From UBA1081 sp045639185 (lineage in GTDB: Bacteria > Bacillota > Clostridia > Oscillospirales > Acutalibacteraceae), in assembly GCA_045639185.1 (NCBI GenBank), contig JAZUCO010000174.1, positions 1 through 22,337 of the forward strand: DNA of 22,337 bases, written 5' to 3'. This document shows, piece by piece, positions 7,998-15,778 of the stretch. A model generated the notes under the pieces. It made no database searches. It was not told the origin of the DNA and saw only the letters and a list, made by a program, of their open reading frames with translations. Each line of letters opens with the position of its first letter. Within the stretch, counting starts at the first letter, position 1. The position numbers and the translations under genes are program-made.

Positions 7998-9442
7998 CAC
8001 TTGCCGTTATCGGACATAATTTCAGATATGAAACTGAAAATGTCATAAGAATATTTTTTCCTCTTGAAAAGATAAATATTGTTGACAAGTTGCCTGAAGA
8101 AACAGACGACTGTATTATCACATACCTTAAAGACGGAAAAATCGGCTGTGAAGTCAGAATTTTATCGGCAGAAGAAAAAAGACAAGCCGATGTTTCTGAT
8201 AAAACCGAAAAAGAGCAGGAACTTGTTCTTGCAAAACTTCTTTATGATGTTTTTACTTCAATAACGGGTATAGTACCTTCATGGGGTATACTTACAGGTG
8301 TAAGACCCTCAAAGCTTATGCGTAATCTTATTTCCGAAAACGGAGAAGAAAACGCAATTGACTATTTCAGAAACGAACTTCTTGTAAGCGGTAAAAAAAC
8401 AGACCTTGCATTATCTGTTGCAAAGGCGGAAGACAGAATTATTGCTCTTTCCGGTGAAAAGTCATTTTCACTTTATATTTCAATTCCTTTCTGCCCCACA
8501 AGATGTTCATATTGTTCTTTTGTTTCCCATTCGGTTGCTCAGGCAAAAAAACTTATTCCCGATTACGTCAGACTTCTTTGCAGAGAGATTGAAGAAATCT
8601 CTGCTATTTCAAAAGAACTGGGGTTGAATCTTGAAACCGTTTATTTCGGAGGCGGTACACCCACTTCTCTTGATGCAGAGGATCTTCTTTCAATCACAGA
8701 TGCCGTGGGAAGAAGTTTTGATGTAAAAAATATCCGCGAATACACAATTGAAGCCGGCAGACCCGATACTCTTAGCCGAGACAAGCTTGCTGTTATGAAA
8801 AATGCGGGTGTTTCAAGAATCAGCATCAATCCTCAGACATTCAATGCAAAGGTGCTTGAGAATATCGGCAGAAAGCATTCTCCCGAAATGACCGTTGACG
8901 CATTCAGAATGGCAAGAGAATCAGGTTTTGACAATATCAATATGGACTTTATCGCAGGACTTCCCGGTGATACTTATGAAAGTTTCAGAAACAGCATAGA
9001 CACTGCTGTTTCATTGAATCCCGAAAATATCACTATTCATACTCTTGCACTCAAAAGAGCCGCTAACCTTGTTACAAAAGGAGAAACAGATACAGTTTAT
9101 TCCGAGACTGCTCAGATGCTTGAGTATTCTGATTCAGCTCTTTCAAAAGCAGGTTATTTCCCTTATTATATGTACAGACAGAGTAAAACTGTGGGCAATA
9201 ATGAGAATGTCGGCTGGAGTAAAGAGGGTAGGGAATGTCTTTACAATATCTATATGATGGAAGAGATTCATACCGTTCTTGCAGCAGGCGGCGGTGCTGT
9301 TACAAAACTCAAAAATCCCTTTGAAAACAAAATTGAACGAATTTTCAATTTCAAATATCCTTATGAATACATAAGTCGTTTTGATGAACTTTCAGAGCGG
9401 AAAAAATATATTAATGAATTTTACGGAATGATTTTCTTATGA
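7994..9442 (+). CDS. hemZ: HemZ-type radical SAM coproporphyrinogen dehydrogenase
   Basis: 482 residues, matching the HemZ group of oxygen-independent coproporphyrinogen III oxidase-like radical SAM enzymes. An N-terminal domain of about 150 residues (with WGILTGVRPSKL) precedes the radical SAM barrel. The 4Fe-4S ligands are C167-x3-C171-x2-C174 in FCPTRCSYCSF, followed by YFGGGTPTSL and EAGRPDTL, both typical of the HemN/HemZ family. The family is associated with decarboxylation of coproporphyrinogen III to protoporphyrinogen IX without oxygen; some members have other tetrapyrrole or methyltransferase roles, and no other haem gene is in the window to decide. Coupled by ATGA overlaps to the MBL gene before and the sialidase-like gene after. 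Confidence 0.92.
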   Translation: MTLAVIGHNFRYETENVIRIFFPLEKINIVDKLPEETDDCIITYLKDGKIGCEVRILSAEEKRQADVSDKTEKEQELVLAKLLYDVFTSITGIVPSWGILTGVRPSKLMRNLISENGEENAIDYFRNELLVSGKKTDLALSVAKAEDRIIALSGEKSFSLYISIPFCPTRCSYCSFVSHSVAQAKKLIPDYVRLLCREIEEISAISKELGLNLETVYFGGGTPTSLDAEDLLSITDAVGRSFDVKNIREYTIEAGRPDTLSRDKLAVMKNAGVSRISINPQTFNAKVLENIGRKHSPEMTVDAFRMARESGFDNINMDFIAGLPGDTYESFRNSIDTAVSLNPENITIHTLALKRAANLVTKGETDTVYSETAQMLEYSDSALSKAGYFPYYMYRQSKTVGNNENVGWSKEGRECLYNIYMMEEIHTVLAAGGGAVTKLKNPFENKIERIFNFKYPYEYISRFDELSERKKYINEFYGMIFL

Positions 9443-10407
9443 ATATAAAACAAGAATTTATTTATGAAAAAATAGAAAATGTGCCTTCATGCCACGCATC
9501 AACAATTTTGCCTCTTCCCGACGGCAGAGTTATGGCTGCCTGGTTTGCAGGAGAGTACGAAAGCAATGACAACGTAAGAATCTGGTATTCTGTCAAAGAA
9601 AACGGAGTTTGGTCTGTTCCTGAAAAAATATATTCGGCTGAAAATGTGCCCCATTGGAATCCCGTGCTTGACCTTCGTAATGACGGTACAATAAGACTTT
9701 ATTATAAAAAAGGCAGAAAGATAAATAGCTGGATAACATGGTTTGCAGATACAAAAGATTGCGGAAAAACCTGGACAGCGCCGAAGGAGCTTATCCCCGG
9801 AGATACAAATGCCGGCAGAGGGCCCGTTAAAAACAAATGTATACGCACAAAAGAAGGTCTTCTTCTTGCTCCCGCATCAAATGAAAAAACAAAACTCCTC
9901 TGGCGTTGTTTTATTGATGTTTCCCGTGATGACGGTGATACATGGGAAATGTGCAATTATATTGTAAGGCCGAGAAAGAATTACGGTCTTGTAAGTATGA
10001 TTCAGCCTACACTCTGGCAGGACGACGAGGGTGTTGTTCACGCTCTTATGCGTACAGACAAAGGACGAATCTATAAAAGCGAGTCTGTAGATGGAGGGCT
10101 TAACTGGTCAAAGGCAGAAAGAACAGAAATGCCCAATAACAACAGTGGTATTGACTGTGTAAGAGTGCCCGACGGCAGAATCTTTCTCGTTTACAATCCC
10201 GTGAGTGAAAACTGGGGTGACCGTTCACCTCTTGCCCTTGCAGTTTCGAAAGATAACGGCAGAACTTTTGAAAATGTCTGTATTCTTGAAGAAGAAAAAG
10301 ACGGAGAATTTTCATATCCTTCAATAACATTTCATAATAACAGACTTTTCATTGCATATACATATAACAGACGGCTTATTCGTTTCTGCGAAGCCGAAAT
10401 TAACTGA
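9439..10407 (+). CDS. BNR-repeat sialidase-like protein (putative intracellular glycosidase)
   Basis: 322 residues forming a six-bladed-propeller-type protein of the BNR_2 / sialidase-like family. Four Asp-box motifs are visible: TKDCGKTW (105-112), SRDDGDTW (162-169), SVDGGLNW (216-223) and SKDNGRTF (270-277). The N-terminal CHASTILPLPDGRVMAAWFAG and HWNPVL and RGPVKNK segments are the conserved face of this subfamily. The classical sialidase Arg triad and RIP motif are not obvious, so true sialidase activity should not be assumed. There is no signal peptide, so it probably acts on imported oligosaccharides in the cytoplasm. Its ATG overlaps the hemZ stop by 4 bases, unusual company for a carbohydrate gene. 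The flippase gene follows after 18 bases. Confidence 0.8.
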   Translation: MNIKQEFIYEKIENVPSCHASTILPLPDGRVMAAWFAGEYESNDNVRIWYSVKENGVWSVPEKIYSAENVPHWNPVLDLRNDGTIRLYYKKGRKINSWITWFADTKDCGKTWTAPKELIPGDTNAGRGPVKNKCIRTKEGLLLAPASNEKTKLLWRCFIDVSRDDGDTWEMCNYIVRPRKNYGLVSMIQPTLWQDDEGVVHALMRTDKGRIYKSESVDGGLNWSKAERTEMPNNNSGIDCVRVPDGRIFLVYNPVSENWGDRSPLALAVSKDNGRTFENVCILEEEKDGEFSYPSITFHNNRLFIAYTYNRRLIRFCEAEIN

Positions 10408-10425
10408 GAGGACGGATAACTCGTA

Positions 10426-12198
10426 ATGGCGGGAAGAAAAAAACAATCGTTGCTTAACGGTGCACTTGTGCTTGTTCTTGCAACCGCATTTGTAGAAGTT
10501 ATCGGTGTTCTGTATAAAATTCCTCTTACAGAACTTATCGGCACAATGGGAAGAGGCTACACCGGCACCGCATTCAACATCTATATTCCTGTTTATAACA
10601 TTGCAATGGCAGGTCTGCCCGTTGCAATTTCAAAACTTGTTGCACAAAGCATTGCTGAGGGTCACTTCAATAATGTAAAAAAAATATTCAGAATTGCATT
10701 CAGACTCTTTTTTGCGGCAGGTACAATAGGCACTGTTGTGCTTCTTGCACTTGCATATCCTTATGCAAAAACTATGGATGCAATGGCATCACTGCCCTCA
10801 ATATTTATGATTGCTCCTGCAGTTTTCTTCTGCTGTGTTATGGCTACATACAGAGGCTATTATTCGGGACTCCGCAATCAGAATCCATCTGCTGTTTCAC
10901 AGATGTGTGAGGTCGTGGGAAAACTTGTTTTCGGTCTCGGACTTGCTTTTGTGGTGCAGAGCTACGGTATGAAATGCTTTAACGAAGGCAAAGCTGTTTT
11001 CGGTGTTGTCTGCGCAACTGCTGATGATGCAGTTATGGCGCTGACTCCCTATGCTGCAGCCGCATCTATTTTCGGTGTAACAATGGGTGCTGTTTGCTCA
11101 CTTGTCTTCCTTATGATAAGACATAAGATTGTAGGCGACAAGATAACAAAAGAGGAGCTTCAGACTTCTCCTCCTGCAGACAGCGGTAAAAATATTGCAA
11201 AAATGATGTTTGCAATTGCTGTGCCTGTTGTTATCAGTACACTTGTAATGAACATTACAAACCTCATTGACTCCTGGTCTATTCAGTACAGATTGCAGTA
11301 TGCTATCAATACAGACAGAAGTCTTATTGACAGTCTTTACAGTGAAGCATTGTCACTTGCTTCAAAAATGGACAATGTACAGCTCAAATCATATCTTTAC
11401 GGAGCTTATGAGATTGCCCTTGACTTCAGAAACCTTGTTCCCACAATAACAACAACTCTCGGCATGAGTGCAATTCCCGTGCTCGCAGAGGCTTGGACTC
11501 TTAAAAATAAGCTGATGATTCGCTCATCAATTGAATCTGTTATGAGAATTGCAATGCTTATTTCTCTTCCCTGCGGAATCGGTATGGCAATTCTTTCAAA
11601 AGACCTTCTTTCAATTATGTACGGCACATCAGACAGTGTAAGTATTTCTGCAACGGTTATGACATTCTACGGCTGTTTCACATTCATTATGGCTGCAGCT
11701 CAGCCTCTTGTGAATATGCTCCAGGCAATCGGAAGAGCAGATATTCCAATGAAATCCGTTTCAATTGCTGCAGTAGTAAAGGTTGTTGTAAACTTTATTC
11801 TTATCGGAATCCCCGGTATAAATATTATGGGTGCGATAATCGGCACGTTCTGTTTCTATCTCATAACTGTCAGTGTAAATATAAATGCTCTGATAAAAGA
11901 AACGGGAGTAAAACTCAGTTATAAATCTGTATTTTTCAAACCGCTTATTTGTGCAGGTTTGTGCGGTGTTGCCGCTTGGTCTGTATCGGGTCTCGGCAGA
12001 CATCTGATTCCTGCTTTTGAGATTAATTCAAGAATTTCTTCAGATACCGTTTCTGCAATAATCGGTATCATTGCAGCCGTAATTGTGTATGTGCTGGCAC
12101 TTCTTTTCACAAAATCTATTGTAAAAAGTGATGTGTTGATGCTTCCCAAAGGCGAAAAAATCTGTAGAGTACTTGAAAAATACAACATGATAGGGTAA
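10426..12198 (+). CDS. yabM: SpoVB/YabM-type polysaccharide (lipid II-like) flippase of the MOP superfamily
   Basis: 590-residue integral membrane protein with about 14 hydrophobic segments, beginning MAGRKKQSLLNGALVLVLATAFVEVIGVLYKIPL, the typical start of the SpoVB/YabM/MurJ-like MATE family. These proteins flip undecaprenyl-linked sugar precursors across the membrane; SpoVB acts in spore cortex synthesis. The gene directly precedes mazG, as yabM precedes yabN in B. subtilis, which supports a YabM label over SpoVB itself; the symbol is positional. GAGGACGGAT lies upstream of the ATG. Slightly longer than the ~530-residue average, owing to an extracytoplasmic loop around residues 284-330 (sequence near NTDRSLIDSLYSEALSL). 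Confidence 0.87.
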   Translation: MAGRKKQSLLNGALVLVLATAFVEVIGVLYKIPLTELIGTMGRGYTGTAFNIYIPVYNIAMAGLPVAISKLVAQSIAEGHFNNVKKIFRIAFRLFFAAGTIGTVVLLALAYPYAKTMDAMASLPSIFMIAPAVFFCCVMATYRGYYSGLRNQNPSAVSQMCEVVGKLVFGLGLAFVVQSYGMKCFNEGKAVFGVVCATADDAVMALTPYAAAASIFGVTMGAVCSLVFLMIRHKIVGDKITKEELQTSPPADSGKNIAKMMFAIAVPVVISTLVMNITNLIDSWSIQYRLQYAINTDRSLIDSLYSEALSLASKMDNVQLKSYLYGAYEIALDFRNLVPTITTTLGMSAIPVLAEAWTLKNKLMIRSSIESVMRIAMLISLPCGIGMAILSKDLLSIMYGTSDSVSISATVMTFYGCFTFIMAAAQPLVNMLQAIGRADIPMKSVSIAAVVKVVVNFILIGIPGINIMGAIIGTFCFYLITVSVNINALIKETGVKLSYKSVFFKPLICAGLCGVAAWSVSGLGRHLIPAFEINSRISSDTVSAIIGIIAAVIVYVLALLFTKSIVKSDVLMLPKGEKICRVLEKYNMIG

Positions 12199-12244
12199 AA
12201 TTAAGTAAGAAAATTGCTAAAAAGTAAAAAAATAGGACGGAAAT

Positions 12245-12973
12245 TTGAAAATGGCTGTTGACTATAAACTCAAAGATAGTTATAATATAGAGGACTTGCG
12301 CGAAATTATGAGAATTCTTCGTGCACCCGGTGGTTGCCCCTGGGATGCAGAGCAGAATCACGAATCAATAAAAAAGAATTTTATTGAAGAAACATACGAA
12401 GTGATTGAGGCTATTAACAAACAGGACGCAGAGCTTCTTAAAGAAGAGCTTGGCGATGTTATGTTGCAGGTGGTTTTCCACGCTGCTATGGAAGAAGAAA
12501 AAGGCGTATTTAATTTCGATGATGTTGCAGATGGTGTCTGCAAAAAACTCATTGAACGTCATCCTCACGTTTTCGGAGATATCTCCGTCAGCAATACTGA
12601 TGAAGTTCTTTCAAACTGGGATGCAATCAAGCGCAATTCAAAAAAACAGAAAACAACAACTCAGGCAATGGATTCTGTTCCCAGAGAGTTGCCCGCACTT
12701 ATGAGAGCTGCAAAGCTTCAGTCAAAGGCAGCAAAAGCAGGTGCTGAGGTTGATTGTGCTGCTGATTATGCAGCAGTCAAGGCTTCTGCTCTTTCTGAGA
12801 AAGTTGATGAAAAAACAATCGGTGAATTGCTGTTTGCAGTAGTTGCTGCAGCAAGAAAGAATGATATTGACCCTGAGGAAGCACTTACCCTTGTTTCAGA
12901 CAGATTTCTTAAGAATTTTGCCGAAACAGAAAAAGAGGCAGACGGTAAAATTTCTGCAGTGCTTTATGACTAA
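12245..12973 (+). CDS. mazG: Nucleoside triphosphate pyrophosphohydrolase MazG
   Basis: 242 residues. MazG hydrolyses (d)NTPs to NMP and pyrophosphate, cleaning the nucleotide pool and in some bacteria tempering (p)ppGpp signalling. The signature GGCPWDAEQNHESIKKNFIEETYEVIEAI starts near residue 29, followed by EELGDVMLQVVFHA, which together give the EExxE and ExxD metal ligands of the first MazG domain. A second, weaker MazG-like helical segment (GELLFAVVAAARKNDIDPEEAL) follows. Start: a TTG at 12245 has AGGA 7 bases upstream (12234-12237); an ATG two codons later at 12251 is an alternative with 13-base spacing. B. subtilis YabN is a fusion of a methyltransferase and MazG; only the MazG part is present here. 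It is the yabN position of the yab cluster. Confidence 0.92.
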   Translation: MKMAVDYKLKDSYNIEDLREIMRILRAPGGCPWDAEQNHESIKKNFIEETYEVIEAINKQDAELLKEELGDVMLQVVFHAAMEEEKGVFNFDDVADGVCKKLIERHPHVFGDISVSNTDEVLSNWDAIKRNSKKQKTTTQAMDSVPRELPALMRAAKLQSKAAKAGAEVDCAADYAAVKASALSEKVDEKTIGELLFAVVAAARKNDIDPEEALTLVSDRFLKNFAETEKEADGKISAVLYD

Positions 12974-12982
12974 GCCCAAATA

Positions 12983-13011
12983 TTGCTTAAAATAAATTTG
13001 GAACATATAAA
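12983..13011 (+). promoter_or_regulatory. Possible SigA promoter of hup
   Basis: TTGCTT (12983-12988) and TATAAA (13006-13011) are 17 bases apart just upstream of hup. The expected start of transcription, near 13018, would fall inside the AAAGGAGG ribosome site, so the element may not be used, or only with a shifted start. Confidence 0.3.
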
Positions 13012-13029
13012 ATAAAGGAGGATAAATCC

Positions 13030-13305
13030 ATGAAGAAGACAGATCTCGTTGCAGCAGTTGCAGCAAAGGCAGGCATTTCAAAGAAGGATGCTGATGCAGC
13101 AGTTAGCGCAGTTTTCGCAACAGTCACAGATGCTCTTGCAAACGGTGAAAGCGTTCAGCTTGTAGGCTTCGGCTCATTCGATGTACGTGCTCGTGCAGAA
13201 AAGGTTTGCCGTAACCCCAGAACAGGTGAATCAATGACAGTTGCAGCAACAAAGGTTCCCGCATTCAAGGCTGGTAAAGCTCTCAAGGATGCAGTTGCAA
13301 AGTAA
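13030..13305 (+). CDS. hup: HU family DNA-binding protein
   Basis: 91-residue histone-like HU, which bends and compacts DNA as a dimer in the nucleoid. The sequence is complete: N-terminal MKKTDLVAAVAAKAGISKKDADAAV, core VQLVGFGSFDVRARA and the beta-arm tip RNPRTGE, where the Pro intercalates into DNA. A very strong AAAGGAGG (13014-13021) lies 8 bases before the ATG. Codons are biased to AAG and GCA, as expected for an abundant protein. It is followed at once by a strong terminator. HU between mazG and rqcP is a familiar clostridial arrangement of the yab cluster. Confidence 0.96.
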   Translation: MKKTDLVAAVAAKAGISKKDADAAVSAVFATVTDALANGESVQLVGFGSFDVRARAEKVCRNPRTGESMTVAATKVPAFKAGKALKDAVAK

Positions 13306-13323
13306 TTAAGGCATATTTTCCAT

Positions 13324-13352
13324 AAAAGACGGAGTTCCCTCCGTCTTTTTAT
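13324..13352 (+). terminator. Intrinsic terminator of hup
   Basis: A perfect 11-bp stem AAAAGACGGAG/CTCCGTCTTTT (13324-13334 and 13339-13349) with a TTCC loop, running into a T-rich tract (TTTTTATTTTT). It separates hup from the rqcP promoter 17 bases further on. Confidence 0.93.
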
Positions 13353-13368
13353 TTTTATGTGGTTTTAT

Positions 13369-13397
13369 TTGACAATATCAATATGCTGAGTTATAAT
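13369..13397 (+). promoter_or_regulatory. Consensus SigA promoter of rqcP
   Basis: TTGACA (13369-13374), 17-base spacer, TATAAT (13392-13397): both hexamers are perfect. The leader from about 13404 to 13451 is almost pure A/T and contains an 8-bp palindrome ATATTTTA/TAAAATAT (13408-13425) and a further TATAAT at 13427-13432. Confidence 0.75.
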
Positions 13398-13451
13398 ATT
13401 TTTAAGAATATTTTAAGTAAAATATATATAATAAGATAAAGAGGTCTGTTT

Positions 13452-13694
13452 ATGCGACTTGACAAATTTTTGAAAGTTTCACGTCTTGTGAAACGCAGAA
13501 CTGTTGCAAATGAACTTTGCGACGCAAAACATATAGATGTAAACGGTAAAACCGCAAGAGCTTCATATGAAGTGAAAATCGGTGATGTAATAGAAATCAG
13601 AGTAGGCTCAAATGTCACAAAAGCTGAGGTGCTTGTGATTTCCGAGCATGCAACCAAGGAGAATGCTTCTGCAATGTACCGTTTGCTGACCTGA
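13452..13694 (+). CDS. rqcP: S4-domain RNA-binding protein RqcP (YabO)
   Basis: 80-residue S4-domain protein. In B. subtilis RqcP (YabO) binds the stalled 50S subunit with RqcH and promotes Ala tailing of nascent chains in ribosome-associated quality control. The protein starts MRLDKFLKVSRLVKRRTVANEL, nearly the YabO/Hsp15 signature, with the RNA-contacting Arg/Lys cluster, then HIDVNGKTARASYEVKIGDVIEI, and ends NASAMYRLL, like the MYxIL ending of YabO. AGAGG (13440-13444) is 7 bases upstream. It is the yabO position of the yab cluster, but yabP does not follow: four unrelated genes intervene. RqcH is not in this window. Confidence 0.93.
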   Translation: MRLDKFLKVSRLVKRRTVANELCDAKHIDVNGKTARASYEVKIGDVIEIRVGSNVTKAEVLVISEHATKENASAMYRLLT

Positions 13695-13711
13695 CAGAAA
13701 GGTGATTTTGA

Positions 13712-14392
13712 TTGAAGCATGTAAAAATCTTATCTCTGGGGAACAATTCATCGAAATTGGCTCAGGGTTATCTTCCTAAACTTGCAAAAAGTGATTCGGC
13801 TGTTATTGTTGCAGGATCATTGTCTGCTGCAGATGTCAGTCTGTGTGATATTGTGAATGCCGCAGAAGAAAACAGCGAAATATTCACATTTGTCTGTAAC
13901 AGTGAAGAAAGCGTAAGGTTTGATGTTTCAGAAAATTTCGCACTTATAAAAGCACTTGACTGGTTGGATTGGGATTATGTTGTCATTCAGCAGAGTGATG
14001 AACTGTCATCTGATGAGAATACATATTTTCCCTATCTTATAAAGCTTTGTGAAATAATAAAAGCAAATTGCCGCAAGGCAACCGTTATCATTGCCGAGCC
14101 TTTGTTGACAGCAAGTAAATCCGCTTGTGAATATGCAGTAAAAAACAGTGATGCAATAATGTTTCTGCCTGTGGGAGAAGTTTTTGTGTCAGCAGAAAAG
14201 ATAGGTTTATGCAAAAGAGACGATGTTGATTCGCAATTCGGCAGAATCAGTGAATTTATTTCTGCCTGTGTATGGTATGAAATGATTACAGGTAATGATG
14301 TTTCATTGAATAAATACAGATTGCCTTTTGTTGAAAGCAGAATTACAGCAGAAATAAAGAATCTCGTTCATAGTTCTCTCAGTAAGGCATAA
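13712..14392 (+). CDS. Degenerate DUF4886/SGNH-hydrolase-like protein
   Basis: 226 residues, no signal peptide. The layout resembles DUF4886 (SGNH/GDSL-like) proteins: a start KILSLGNNSS where active members have GNS, WDYVVIQQSDELSSDENTYFPYL at 87-109, FLPVGEVF at 151-158, and RDDVDSQFGRISEFISACVWYEMITG near the C-terminus where active members have a DGxH-type motif. By this reading the catalytic Ser is replaced by Asn12 and the catalytic His by Asp173, so it is probably not a hydrolase. This is recognition from memory of the family, not an alignment. TTG start at 13712 with AAAGGTGA (13698-13705) upstream. It lies 17 bases after rqcP and 30 before the HtrA-like gene, probably in one transcript. 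Confidence 0.6.
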   Translation: MKHVKILSLGNNSSKLAQGYLPKLAKSDSAVIVAGSLSAADVSLCDIVNAAEENSEIFTFVCNSEESVRFDVSENFALIKALDWLDWDYVVIQQSDELSSDENTYFPYLIKLCEIIKANCRKATVIIAEPLLTASKSACEYAVKNSDAIMFLPVGEVFVSAEKIGLCKRDDVDSQFGRISEFISACVWYEMITGNDVSLNKYRLPFVESRITAEIKNLVHSSLSKA

Positions 14393-14422
14393 ACTCAAAA
14401 GTGAAATGAGTGATTTTTTTAT

Positions 14423-15739
14423 ATGGAAGAAAGACCCGTTGAAAAACAAATTAATACAGAACAGTATAGTCTTGCAGAAAATACTGTTCCGGTTCTGAAA
14501 AAGCAGGAAAAAAAGAGTAACCTCATACTCATTTTTTCTGTTATCTGTGTTTTCTGTGTTTTGTTTGGCGGTATTGTAGGCGGTTTTATATCGGGAAGCA
14601 TTATAAAAAAGAATATAAATACAAACGGCTCGTCTGAAGCTGAGTCCGTTGTTTCACCGAATGACACACTTGCCGATGAACAGACAACTCAGGCTGAAAA
14701 GATAACTCAGTCTCAGAATAATCAGTCATCAGGTGATGCAATTGTTTCAGGTACATCAACTTCAAGTGACGAAAAGCCTTCTGTTGACAAAAGTCTTTCC
14801 GCAACAGATATCTATGCAAACAATGTTGACTCTGTTGTTAGCATAGAAGTCAAAAACTACTATTCTGTAGGCTACGGCACAGGTTTTATTGTCAGCGAAG
14901 ACGGATATATTGTTACAAATTATCACGTTGTTGAAGGTGCAGACAGCGTTACTGTGACTCTTTATGATGAATCTGTTTATTCTGCAGATGTAATTGGTTA
15001 TGAAGAGTCAAATGACCTTGCTGTTATAAAAATTGAACCTCAGGGTAATATTGAAAGCCTTGTTTACGGCAAATCATCAGACCTTAAGGTCGGTGATGAT
15101 GTCTTTGTTATCGGTAATCCTCTCGGTGACCTTACATTTACGCTTACAAAAGGTGTCGTGAGTGCTCTCAACAGACTTATTGATACAGGCTCCGATTATT
15201 CAATCAATATGTTCCAGACGGACGCTGCAATCAACAGCGGTAACTCAGCCGGTCCCGTATTTGACAGCCACGGATTCGTCGTCGGTATTGCAAGTGCAAA
15301 GTATGCATCATCTTCAATTGAAGGACTTTGCTTCTGTGTTCCCATTGATGATGTAAGAAGTATGATTGATGAAATCATCAATAACGGTTATGTAACAGGA
15401 AAGCCTCTTATCGGTGTTTCTGTTTATGATAAAGAAATTACAAACTATGGTTTCCTGCAGAGCTCAAGAAGTGTCAACGGTGCAAAGATAGCCGCAATAG
15501 GTGAAGACACAGCGGCGTCAAAAGCAGGACTTGCAATCGGTGATGTTATTGTTGCCATAGACGGTGTTGAAATAAAAACAGTTTCTGCACTTAAAACAGC
15601 TCTTTCTTCATACAGAAGCGGAGATATTGCTGTGCTTACAATCAACAGAGGTACAGAGCAGAAACAGATTTCCGTTATTCTGGGAGAATTTGAACCATCT
15701 CCACCCAGAACAAATTATTCAAACGTATATGACTTATAA
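14423..15739 (+). CDS. HtrA/DegP-like membrane-anchored serine protease with one PDZ domain
   Basis: 438 residues. A cytoplasmic N-tail (1-32) is followed by one membrane helix (about 33-61), a Ser/Thr/Gln-rich linker, a trypsin-like domain and a C-terminal PDZ domain (about 330-430, with AASKAGLAIGDVIVAIDG). This is the HtrA/HtrB architecture of Gram-positive surface quality-control proteases. The triad is present: H168 in TNYHVVEGAD, D198 in NDLAVIKIE and S275 in SGNSAGPVFD. The usual GNSGGP is GNSAGP here (Ala276 in place of Gly). No strong ribosome site is seen (GAG/TGA only). The stop lies against a bidirectional terminator shared with the converging GH43 gene. It is one of four genes inserted into the yab cluster. 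Confidence 0.9.
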   Translation: MEERPVEKQINTEQYSLAENTVPVLKKQEKKSNLILIFSVICVFCVLFGGIVGGFISGSIIKKNINTNGSSEAESVVSPNDTLADEQTTQAEKITQSQNNQSSGDAIVSGTSTSSDEKPSVDKSLSATDIYANNVDSVVSIEVKNYYSVGYGTGFIVSEDGYIVTNYHVVEGADSVTVTLYDESVYSADVIGYEESNDLAVIKIEPQGNIESLVYGKSSDLKVGDDVFVIGNPLGDLTFTLTKGVVSALNRLIDTGSDYSINMFQTDAAINSGNSAGPVFDSHGFVVGIASAKYASSSIEGLCFCVPIDDVRSMIDEIINNGYVTGKPLIGVSVYDKEITNYGFLQSSRSVNGAKIAAIGEDTAASKAGLAIGDVIVAIDGVEIKTVSALKTALSSYRSGDIAVLTINRGTEQKQISVILGEFEPSPPRTNYSNVYDL

Positions 15740-15778
15740 AAAGAAACGGCAGAGGTTTAACCTTTGCCGTTTCTTTTT
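15738..15778. terminator. Bidirectional terminator between htrA-like and GH43 genes
   Basis: An 18-bp stem including one G-U pair (15738-15755 with 15761-15778) with a TTTAA loop. A-runs on the left and T-runs on the right give a U-tract in both directions. The arms overlap the stop codons of both converging genes. Confidence 0.93.

Noticed and set aside
13408..13425. AT-only palindrome ATATTTTA/TAAAATAT in the rqcP leader as an operator
   Set aside because: In such an AT-rich stretch an 8-bp A/T palindrome is easily found by chance, and no second site supports it.
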